From an uncultured Oscillospiraceae bacterium (GTDB lineage: Bacteria > Bacillota > Clostridia > Oscillospirales > Oscillospiraceae), in assembly GCA_947628975.1 (NCBI GenBank), contig CANRBW010000077.1:1-7115 (forward strand): a DNA stretch of 7,115 nucleotides. Direction: 5' to 3'. Position numbers and translations under genes: made by a program. Under the pieces are notes generated by a model. The model saw only the letters and a program-made list of their open reading frames with translations. It was not told where the DNA came from and searched no databases. Numbering within the stretch: position 1 is the first letter of the stretch; the number at the start of each line of letters is the position of its first letter. This document shows positions 1 to 4,436 of this stretch, piece after piece.

Positions 1-457
1 GTGCCCACCTGGCTGCGCAGGCCCTGCCCAGGTCCTCCAGGCTGGCGCCCACCACCAGCCCGCCCTCGGAGAAGGCGCTCTGGGTGCGGCCGTAGACGAT
101 TTGGAGGAACAGCTCCCGCATGGCGGTGTTGATGGCGTCGCACACCAGGTCGGTGTTCAGCGCCTCCAGCAGGGTCTTGCCGATGAGGATCTCGCTGGCC
201 ATGGCGGCGGAGTGGGTCATGCCGGAGCAGCCGATGGTCTCCACCAGGGCCTCTTCGATGATGCCGTCCTTCACGTTCAGGGTGAGCTTGCAGGCGCCCT
301 GCTGGGGGGCGCACCAGCCGATGCCGTGGGTGAAGCCGCTGATGTCGCCGATCTGCTTGGCCTGGACCCACTTCCCCTCCTCCGGGATGGGGGCGGGACC
401 GTGGTAGGCGCCCTTGGCCACGGGACACATATTCTGAACTTCAGTGGAATAGATCAT
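1..457 (-). CDS. NifU/IscU-like iron-sulfur cluster assembly scaffold protein (3' end outside window; probable frameshift near 24)
   Basis: The ATG at 457-455 follows an AGGAGG site about 8 nt upstream and gives a protein starting MIYSTEVQNMCPVAKG. Cysteines lie at residues 11, 49, 56, 77 and 106, in contexts GWCAPQQGAC (47-56) and GCSGMTHS (76-83). NifU/IscU scaffolds use such cysteines to build Fe-S clusters in the cytoplasm. From memory, this matches a clostridial scaffold family encoded beside a GGGtGRT protein gene; that neighbour would lie beyond the left edge. Reading is clean to LEDLG (residues 140-144). It then becomes RACAARWA, whereas one extra G in the GGG run at 22-24 would give LEDLGRGLRSQVGT, which I recall as the family sequence. 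So there is either a one-base deletion or a sequence error. Family call fairly sure; cluster ligands and physiological role inferred. Confidence 0.82.
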   Translation of the reverse strand, partial: MIYSTEVQNMCPVAKGAYHGPAPIPEEGKWVQAKQIGDISGFTHGIGWCAPQQGACKLTLNVKDGIIEEALVETIGCSGMTHSAAMASEILIGKTLLEALNTDLVCDAINTAMRELFLQIVYGRTQSAFSEGGLVVGASLEDLGRACAARWA

Positions 458-503
458 CCGTGTTTCCTCCTTTTACCTTTCTGTGAGCTTGCCTTCGGTG
501 GCT

Positions 504-532
504 ATTATACGATACCCCCGGCCAAAAGTAAA
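504..532 (-). promoter_or_regulatory. Sigma-A-type promoter of the scaffold gene
   Basis: On the minus strand a perfect TATAAT (509-504) lies 17 bp downstream of TTTACT (532-527, four of six matches to TTGACA). Transcription would start near 497, giving a leader of about 40 nt with the AGGAGG site of the scaffold gene. The location just beyond the rplT terminator fits an independent transcription unit. Predicted from sequence only. Confidence 0.7.
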
Positions 533-597
533 GCGTTATTGTCAGGATTTTTGGGCCCAGTTTCCCCAGCTTTTTGTGCAAAAGGTCTCCGGGGCAT

Positions 598-640
598 AAA
601 AATGCCGACGCCGCGGGGCGCGCCCCGGTCCGGCGTCGGC
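598..640 (-). terminator. Intrinsic terminator of the infC-rpmI-rplT operon
   Basis: On the minus strand GCCGACGCCG (640-631) pairs perfectly with CGGCGTCGGC (613-604). The inner GGGGCGCGCCCC (626-615) can extend the hairpin. The stem is followed by A and five T residues (602-598). It starts 11 nt after the rplT stop codon and separates the ribosomal operon from the scaffold gene promoter. The rest of the 458-650 gap (533-597) shows nothing else I can support. Confidence 0.9.
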
Positions 641-650
641 ACAACGGGCC

Positions 651-1004
651 TTACTTCTGGGCCTTGGCCAGCTCGGTCAGCTGGGTGAAGGCGGCCTTGT
701 CGTTGACGGCCAGCTCGGCCAGCATCTTGCGGTCGATCTGGACGTTGGCCGCCTTCAGGCCGTGCATGAAGGTGGAGTAGTTCATGCCGTTGAGCTTGCA
801 GGCGGCGGAGATGCGGGTGATCCACAGCTGGCGGAAGTCCCGCTTCTTCATCCGGCGGCCGGCGTAGGCGTACTGCAGGGACTTCATCACCTGCTGCTTG
901 GCCATCTTGAAGTGCTTGGACTTGGCGCCCCAGTAGCCCTTGGCCATCTTCAGCGTTCTATTCCTTCTCTTGCGCGTCATCATCGCGCCTTTCACTCTTG
1001 CCAT
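651..1004 (-). CDS. rplT: 50S ribosomal protein L20
   Basis: The 117-residue protein has the usual L20 length. It begins MARVKGAMMTRKRRNRTLKM, the long basic N-terminal arm that threads into 23S rRNA. It carries GYWGAKS (about 23-29), the aromatic and basic stretch RDFRQLWI (about 55-62), and the signature NVQIDRKMLAELA (about 87-99). L20 is an early assembly protein of the large subunit and, in Bacillus subtilis and E. coli, also represses its own operon. AGGAGG lies about 8 nt before the ATG. It is the last gene of the operon, 39 nt after rpmI, and is followed by a strong terminator. L20 is therefore the expected ligand of the attenuator in the infC leader of this window. Confidence 0.98.
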   Translation of the reverse strand: MARVKGAMMTRKRRNRTLKMAKGYWGAKSKHFKMAKQQVMKSLQYAYAGRRMKKRDFRQLWITRISAACKLNGMNYSTFMHGLKAANVQIDRKMLAELAVNDKAAFTQLTELAKAQK

Positions 1005-1043
1005 TTTGGAAAGCCTCCTATATCTTGGTAAAGGTACGGTAGA

Positions 1044-1253
1044 TCATTTGTAGGGGATCATGCGCTTGATGGTGGCGGCGTTGGTCACGTCGGCGTAGGT
1101 GCCGGCGCGGAGCCCTCTCTTGCGCTTGGTGGTCTTGCCGTGGCCGTTGAGCAGGTGGCTCTTGTAGGCGTGGGCGCGCTTGACCTTGCCGGTCTTGGTG
1201 AGCTTGAAGCGCTTTTTGGAAGCGGAGTGGGTCTTCAGTTTGATCTTAGGCAT
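1044..1253 (-). CDS. rpmI: 50S ribosomal protein L35
   Basis: This 69-residue, strongly basic protein starts MPKIKLKTHSASKKRFK and ends ATIKRMIPYK, the standard L35 pattern. It is a few residues longer than the usual 64-66. The central HLLNGHGKTTKRKRGLR is the rRNA-binding core. Its ATG (1253-1251) lies inside the end of infC (…AATGCCTAA), an 8-nt overlap in another frame. Its own AAGGAG site sits in the last infC codons about 9 nt upstream, so translational coupling to infC is likely. L35 is a structural component of the large ribosomal subunit. Confidence 0.97.
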   Translation of the reverse strand: MPKIKLKTHSASKKRFKLTKTGKVKRAHAYKSHLLNGHGKTTKRKRGLRAGTYADVTNAATIKRMIPYK

Positions 1254-1851
1254 TTTCGCTGTCTCCTTCGTTTTTAGTTTCTCCGGCGGGGGCGGGGGCC
1301 TCCGTCCTGGCCTTGGCCTTGCCCTTTCTGGCGTCCTCCTTCACCCGGGGGGCCAGGAAGATGCTCATGTGGCGGCCGTCCAGCTTGGGCTCCTTCTCCA
1401 GATTGGCGGTCTCGGCGCAGGACTCGGCAAACTTCAGCAGCAGGTCCCGGCCGATCTCGGTGTGGGCCATCTCCCGGCCCCGGAAGCGCACAGTGACCTT
1501 GACCCGGTTCCCCTCCCCCAGGAACTTCTGGGCGTTGCGGAGCTTGACGTTGAAGTCGCCCACGTCGATGCCGGGGGACATACGGATCTCCTTGATCTCC
1601 ACCACGTGCTGGTTCTTCCTGGCCTCCTTGTCCCGCTTGGCCTGCTCGAACCGGTACTTGCCGTAGTCCATGAGCTTGCACACCGGGGGGACGGCGTTGG
1701 GCGAGATCTTCACCAGGTCCAGCTCAGCCTCCTCGGCCTTGGCCAGCGCCTCCTGGGCGGACATGATGCCCAGCTGCTCGCCGGTCTCGCCGACCAGGCG
1801 GACCTCCCTGTCCCGGATCTCCTCGTTGATCTGATGGGCCGTGTTAGCGAT
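1246..1851 (-). CDS. infC: Translation initiation factor IF-3, with a probable ATC start codon
   Basis: IF-3 binds the 30S subunit, prevents premature joining of 50S and checks start codon and initiator tRNA. Visible parts are the N-terminal domain from HQINEEIRDREVRL (6-19), the signature KLMDYGKYRFEQAKR (59-73), and the C-terminal domain from about 83 to APR at 169, with RFRGREMAH at 122-130. A charged Ala/Lys/Glu tail of about 32 residues follows, making 201 residues against about 170-180 usually. Homology begins at ANTAHQIN, and GGAGG (1865-1861) sits 9 nt before ATC (1851-1849). There is no in-frame ATG, GTG or TTG between the leader terminator and this point. The frame stays open upstream to 2037, but that would cross the promoter and leader. 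infC in E. coli and B. subtilis uses ATT, so a non-canonical start is expected. Confidence 0.95.
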   Translation of the reverse strand: MANTAHQINEEIRDREVRLVGETGEQLGIMSAQEALAKAEEAELDLVKISPNAVPPVCKLMDYGKYRFEQAKRDKEARKNQHVVEIKEIRMSPGIDVGDFNVKLRNAQKFLGEGNRVKVTVRFRGREMAHTEIGRDLLLKFAESCAETANLEKEPKLDGRHMSIFLAPRVKEDARKGKAKARTEAPAPAGETKNEGDSENA

Positions 1852-1860
1852 GGAAAAACA

Positions 1861-1865
1861 CCTCC
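1861..1865 (-). promoter_or_regulatory. infC: infC ribosome binding site that decides the ATC start
   Basis: GGAGG on the minus strand is 9 nt upstream of ATC at 1851-1849 and 7 nt downstream of the T tract of the leader terminator. It is the only strong Shine-Dalgarno sequence near the start of IF-3 homology. Confidence 0.75.
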
Positions 1866-1871
1866 AGACAT

Positions 1872-1899
1872 AAAAAAGCGGATACCCCACGGGTACCCG
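1872..1899 (-). terminator. Leader terminator (attenuator hairpin) before infC
   Basis: This is a 9-bp stem (one G-U) with a 3-nt loop at 1899-1879, then C and a run of six T on the minus strand. It ends only 7 nt before the infC Shine-Dalgarno site. Its place inside the transcript, upstream of an essential gene, makes it a conditional rather than a terminal stop. Confidence 0.78.
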
Positions 1900-2002
1900 A
1901 TCCAACGTGAAACCGCCACCGGCGTCGCCGGCGGAGCGTCCGTGTTGACCCTTTGGCCGCGGCCTGGGGTGAGGAGAGGGCACCCTTCCTTCTTCTTTGT
2001 AC
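1872..2002 (-). promoter_or_regulatory. infC operon leader with putative L20-type transcription attenuator
   Basis: From the predicted start near 2002 the leader runs about 150 nt to infC. Its 3' part forms a terminator. GGGTACCC (1898-1891) pairs with GGGTATCC (1887-1880) around a 3-nt loop, with one extra C-G pair (1899/1879), followed by six T (1877-1872). Upstream, GGGTGCCC (1985-1978) can pair with the same 1898-1891 arm over 8 bp, including one G-U, which would break the terminator. A GC-rich hairpin (1934-1913) lies between them. B. subtilis infC-rpmI-rplT is controlled by L20-dependent attenuation in its leader, so the same logic is likely here. The L20-binding fold itself cannot be confirmed by eye. 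Confidence 0.7.
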
Positions 2003-2008
2003 CGAAAC

Positions 2009-2037
2009 AGTATACCAGCCCTCGCCCCTCTTGTCAA
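2009..2037 (-). promoter_or_regulatory. Sigma-A promoter of the infC-rpmI-rplT operon
   Basis: A perfect TTGACA (2037-2032) and TATACT (2014-2009) are separated by 17 bp on the minus strand, predicting transcription from about 2002. This is the strongest promoter match in the window, as expected for a ribosomal operon. The -35 box lies about 10 bp from the edge of the 75-bp repeat array. Confidence 0.88.
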
Positions 2038-2046
2038 CCCCTTTTT

Positions 2047-2313
2047 GCGTTTGCCCTCTAACTATCGGAGAGAAAAACCTTTTTTGTGCCCTATTCCGAA
2101 TCTAGGCTTGTTCCCTTTTTGGCGTTTGCCCTTCCACTCTCGGAGGGAAAAACCTTTTTTGTGCTCTATTCCGAATCGAGGCTTGTTCCCTTTTTGGCGT
2201 TTGCCCTTCCACTCTCGGAGGGAAAAACCTTCTTTGTGCCCTATTCCGAATCTAGGCTGGCCACCTTTTTGGCGTTTGCCCTTTCCCTATCGGAGAAAAC
2301 CACCTTTTTTTGT
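2047..2313. repeat. Four-copy 75-bp tandem repeat array
   Basis: The word GCGTTTGCCC recurs at 2047, 2122, 2197 and 2272, exactly 75 bp apart. Units 1-3 are complete. By hand count, units 1 and 2 and units 2 and 3 each differ at 7 of 75 positions, and units 1 and 3 at about 10. Unit 4 is recognisable only for about 42 bp, to about 2313, then diverges. Each unit has an imperfect inverted repeat (CCTTCC, 6-nt loop, GGAGGG in units 2-3), an AAAAACCTTTTTT tract, and CCTA…TAGG. The array is visibly richer in A/T than its flanks and fills the 2038-2336 gap between the TIGR04255 stop and the infC promoter. No gene is supported there. Because 75 is a multiple of three, reading frames stay open across it by arithmetic. 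Function unknown. Confidence 0.93.
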
Positions 2314-2336
2314 GTCGGCCCTCGCCGGCGGGGCGG

Positions 2337-3125
2337 TCAGCCCAGGGGCTCCGGGCCCATGGCGGTGTGGAGTTCGGAGGTGATGGCGCCGCGGAAGATC
2401 CGGTCGGCGGCGGTGTGGAGGGTCTGGAGGGTGCCGGGCAGTTCCGGCATCTTCACGTTGCCGGACACGGACAGGTCCTGGTCCAGGATGAACTTGACCT
2501 CCTTGTCCCGCTTGCCGTCCCCCAGCAGACCCAGACCGGCGTGGACCTTGGCCCGGCAGCCCTGGCCCAGGGCCATCTCCACGTCCACAGCGCACTTGGT
2601 CAGCTCGCTCTCCTCCACGTCCGGCTCGGCCATCACCCCCAGCCAGGCGGGCTGGATCAGCTCCGCCCAGGTCCGGTCCTCCAGGTGGAGGCGCTGGCGG
2701 CTGACGGCGTTGACGTAGCGCAGGCCCACCCGCTCAAAGAAGGCGGGGCGGTAGATGGGGATGAACTCCGCCAGGACCTTGTCCAGCCGCCCGGCGAAGT
2801 CCTCCCAGACGGTGTAGCGCAGGGTGCTCAGGGCGATGAAGCCGGAGGTGAGGTTCACCTTCCAGCAGTTGTCCTCGGTGAGGAAGACGTAGTTGTTGAC
2901 CGGCTTCTGGGCCTCCAGGGTGGGGTTGGGGGTGTTGGCGTTCAACACCTTGGGGGCGGGCTGGTCCCGCTGGAGCTGATAGCGGGGGTAGTCCCCCCGG
3001 ATGCGGTCTTGGAACCCGGCGGGCTCCTGGGCGCCGATGGACAAGATTGCCGGGAAGCGCAGCTGACAGATGGTCTCGATGACGGGGGAAGCCAGATAGC
3101 GGTAGCGGTCCTCGGAGGCGAACAT
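2337..3125 (-). CDS. TIGR04255 family protein, function unknown
   Basis: The 262-residue protein starts at ATG 3125-3123, 8 nt after AGGAAAGGGG. Its layout fits the TIGR04255 family, described as sporadically distributed and uncharacterised. It has an N-terminal strand motif SPVIETICQLRFP (13-25), a middle block ALSTLRYTVWEDFAGRLD (98-115), and ERVGLRYVNAVSR (131-143). The rest is a beta-rich C-terminal half ending in TAADRIFRGAI and a short tail. No signal peptide, membrane segment or catalytic motif is apparent, so it is probably cytosolic. It has a good promoter of its own (3160-3188) and is flanked downstream by the 75-bp repeats, with no clear terminator. The reading frame remains open upstream to 3650, but that part is a shadow of the phosphoesterase gene. 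Confidence 0.82.
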   Translation of the reverse strand: MFASEDRYRYLASPVIETICQLRFPAILSIGAQEPAGFQDRIRGDYPRYQLQRDQPAPKVLNANTPNPTLEAQKPVNNYVFLTEDNCWKVNLTSGFIALSTLRYTVWEDFAGRLDKVLAEFIPIYRPAFFERVGLRYVNAVSRQRLHLEDRTWAELIQPAWLGVMAEPDVEESELTKCAVDVEMALGQGCRAKVHAGLGLLGDGKRDKEVKFILDQDLSVSGNVKMPELPGTLQTLHTAADRIFRGAITSELHTAMGPEPLG

Positions 3126-3159
3126 GGTCCAGGCCCCTTTCCTGCGAAGCGTTTTTTCT

Positions 3160-3188
3160 ATTCTACCCCAGGGCGGGGGAAAAGTCAA
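3160..3188 (-). promoter_or_regulatory. Sigma-A promoter of the TIGR04255 gene
   Basis: TTGACT (3188-3183) and TAGAAT (3165-3160) are 17 bp apart on the minus strand, with a predicted start near 3153 and a leader of about 28 nt. The -35 box includes the TGA stop of the upstream phosphoesterase gene (3187-3185). The TIGR04255 gene therefore need not depend on read-through from that gene. Confidence 0.78.
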
Positions 3189-3640
3189 TCGCCCCCGGCG
3201 GTCCTGGGGTCCAGGTGGGTGACCTGGATCGGCCCGCCGGGCTCCCAGGTCACCAGGGCGAAGCGGCCGTCCAGCGCCGCCCCCGGATTGACCGCCACCA
3301 GCCCCCCGGCCCGGGTCAGCAGCGGCCGGTGGGTGTGGCCGAAGAGGAGCAGGTCCGCCCCCGCCGCCTGGGCCGCCGCCACCGCGGCGGCCACCCCGGA
3401 CTTCACCCCCCTGGTGTGGCCGTGGAGGTAGAACACCGTCCGCCCCGCCAGCCGGACCAGCCCCTCGGCCTGGGCGGCGCTGTCCCAGTCGCAGTTGCCA
3501 GGGACCTGGTAGAGCGTCAGCGTCGGACAGGCCAGCCGCAGGGCCTCCCCGTCCCGGACCCGGTCGCCCAGGTGGAAGGCCGCGTCGGGCCGGTATCGCT
3601 CCACCCGGCCGTGGGAGTCGGAAAAGACCAGGACGCGCAT
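3185..3640 (-). CDS. YfcE/MJ0936-type metallophosphoesterase, slightly short
   Basis: The 151-residue protein has the metal-binding blocks of calcineurin-like phosphoesterases in order: DSHG (8-11), HLGD (23-26), GNCD (48-51), HGH (73-75) and GHTH (101-104), then NPGAA near the C-terminal third. Members bind two divalent metals and hydrolyse phosphodiesters in vitro; the natural substrate is usually unknown. All ligands seem intact, but the stretch from DSHG to HLGD is about 8-10 residues shorter than in relatives I recall such as B. subtilis YsnB. Helix 1 of the fold is therefore reduced. The start at 3640-3638 follows AGAAGGTG by 7 nt. It is divergent from the three-gene plus-strand cluster, 55 bp away, and 59 bp upstream of the TIGR04255 gene. 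Its own promoter is unclear. Confidence 0.88.
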   Translation of the reverse strand: MRVLVFSDSHGRVERYRPDAAFHLGDRVRDGEALRLACPTLTLYQVPGNCDWDSAAQAEGLVRLAGRTVFYLHGHTRGVKSGVAAAVAAAQAAGADLLLFGHTHRPLLTRAGGLVAVNPGAALDGRFALVTWEPGGPIQVTHLDPRTAGGD

Positions 3641-3645
3641 CGAGG

Positions 3646-3674
3646 TTCACCTTCTCAAAAAAATCTCATATACT
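3646..3674 (+). promoter_or_regulatory. Putative promoter of the plus-strand three-gene cluster
   Basis: TATACT at 3669-3674 lies 17 bp after TTCACC (3646-3651, four of six matches to TTGACA). The start would be near 3681, leaving almost no leader before the AAAGGGGAG site at 3681-3689. The extended CATATACT also resembles -10 elements of sporulation sigma factors, but no matching -35 was seen, so sigma-A is the simpler reading. Confidence 0.5.
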
Positions 3675-3695
3675 GGGGCGAAAGGGGAGTTGGAT

Positions 3696-3971
3696 ATGTC
3701 CAAGCAAGACCCGTGGAGCGCCCTGGGGCGCGACCCCCAGGCCGCCGCCCTGCTGGGGGACCGGGCGGCCCTGTCCGCCCTGCTGCGCAGTGACGAGGCC
3801 AAGACCCTGGCCCAGCTGCTCCAGCGCGTGGGGGGCGACGGGCTCCGGCAGGCCGCCCAGTCGGCGGCGGAGGGGGACAGCGCGGCCCTGGCGGCCCTGG
3901 TGGAAAAGCTCCGCGCCGACCCCAAGGGGGCCCAGGCCCTCCGTCAGATGGACCGGAAGATCGACCCATAG
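3696..3971 (+). CDS. Small Ala/Leu-rich helical protein of unknown function (cluster gene 1)
   Basis: The protein has 91 residues. The ATG at 3696 is chosen because GGGGAG (3684-3689) is 6 nt upstream; the in-frame TTG at 3690 abuts that site. It is predicted all-helical and soluble, with no signal or membrane segment. Two related halves are visible: GDRAALSALLRSDEAKTLAQLL (21-42, key residues G21 D22 A24 A25 L26 A28 L29) and GDSAALAALVEKLRADPKG (60-78). Asp-Pro pairs that would begin helices occur at 5-6, 13-14 and 75-76. It is the first of three closely packed plus-strand genes, with 24 nt before the next. I do not recognise a named domain. The conserved packing argues that it is a real gene working with its neighbours. 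Confidence 0.75.
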   Translation: MSKQDPWSALGRDPQAAALLGDRAALSALLRSDEAKTLAQLLQRVGGDGLRQAAQSAAEGDSAALAALVEKLRADPKGAQALRQMDRKIDP

Positions 3972-3995
3972 AAACCAGGAAGGGAGGGACGGGCC

Positions 3996-4436
3996 GTGGC
4001 ACAGTGGGAGGATAAGCTGGGGGCGATCCTCAACGACCCCCAGACCATGGGCCGCATCCTGTCCATCGCCCAGTCCCTGGAGGGGGGCGGCGAGACCCCC
4101 GGCCAACCGGCCGACCCGCCGACAGCGGAGGCGCCCGCGGCGGCAACGCCGACGGCGGCGAAGGCGTCCGCCACGGCAGAGGTGTCCGCGCCGAAAGCGG
4201 CCCCTCCGCCGGAGGCGGGTCCGGCGCCGGACCCCCGGCTGATGGCGGCGGGACTGCGGGCCCTGTCCGCCTGGCAGGGGCCGGACGACAACCGCACCGC
4301 CCTGCTCCAGGCCCTGCGCCCCTTCCTCAAAAGCGAGCGCCACGACAAGCTGGACCGGGCGGTGCGGATCACCAGGCTCACCCGCGTGGTCCGGGCGGCT
4401 CTGGACGCCTTCAGGGGGGAGGAGGGAGATGTATAA
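3996..4436 (+). CDS. Two-domain protein of unknown function with Pro/Ala linker (cluster gene 2)
   Basis: The protein has 146 residues. The GTG start at 3996 follows GGAAGGGAGG by about 8 nt and gives MAQWEDKLGAILNDPQTMGRILSIAQSL. An N-terminal helical segment (1-29) is joined by a low-complexity Pro/Ala/Glu linker (about 33-80) to a C-terminal helical domain (about 82-140). That domain has LLQALRPFLKSERHDKLDRA (103-122) followed by a basic amphipathic helix. I recall similar 'ALKPFL…R…K.D.A' segments in unnamed clostridial proteins, but this is unverified. Its end overlaps the next ATG by 8 nt, implying coupled translation. No enzyme motif, signal or membrane segment. A scaffold or adaptor role is a guess from shape only. 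Confidence 0.78.
   Translation: MAQWEDKLGAILNDPQTMGRILSIAQSLEGGGETPGQPADPPTAEAPAAATPTAAKASATAEVSAPKAAPPPEAGPAPDPRLMAAGLRALSAWQGPDDNRTALLQALRPFLKSERHDKLDRAVRITRLTRVVRAALDAFRGEEGDV

Noticed and set aside
1710..1919. Alternative out-of-frame coding from the ATG at 1871 before infC
   Set aside because: The ATG sits directly after the terminator T tract with no ribosome binding site, and the product shadows infC.
2047..2313. CRISPR array
   Set aside because: Units are contiguous 75-bp copies with no short repeat/unique spacer alternation, and no cas gene is near.
2280..2336. Terminator after the TIGR04255 gene
   Set aside because: GC-rich sequence follows the stop, but on the minus strand it leads into A residues, not a T tract.
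1997..2718. Plus-strand reading frames across the repeat array coding repeated peptides
   Set aside because: Frames stay open because 75 is a multiple of three. They run antisense over the infC promoter and the TIGR04255 gene, and there is no convincing ribosome binding site.
2310..3431. Long plus-strand frame (373 codons) over the TIGR04255 and phosphoesterase genes
   Set aside because: Gly/Val/Gln/Leu-rich antisense shadow typical of high-GC DNA; no family resemblance.
3126..3650. Upstream extension of the TIGR04255 reading frame to 437 residues
   Set aside because: It overlaps the phosphoesterase gene in another frame, and homology and the ribosome binding site both point to 3125.
3652..3671. 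Minus-strand promoter for the phosphoesterase gene (TATATG at 3671-3666)
   Set aside because: No acceptable -35 at 16-18 bp, so it is not listed as a feature.
3666..4343. Minus-strand frame opposite the three-gene cluster (225 codons)
   Set aside because: Arg/Gly-rich antisense shadow. The plus-strand genes have better starts, spacing and protein-like composition.
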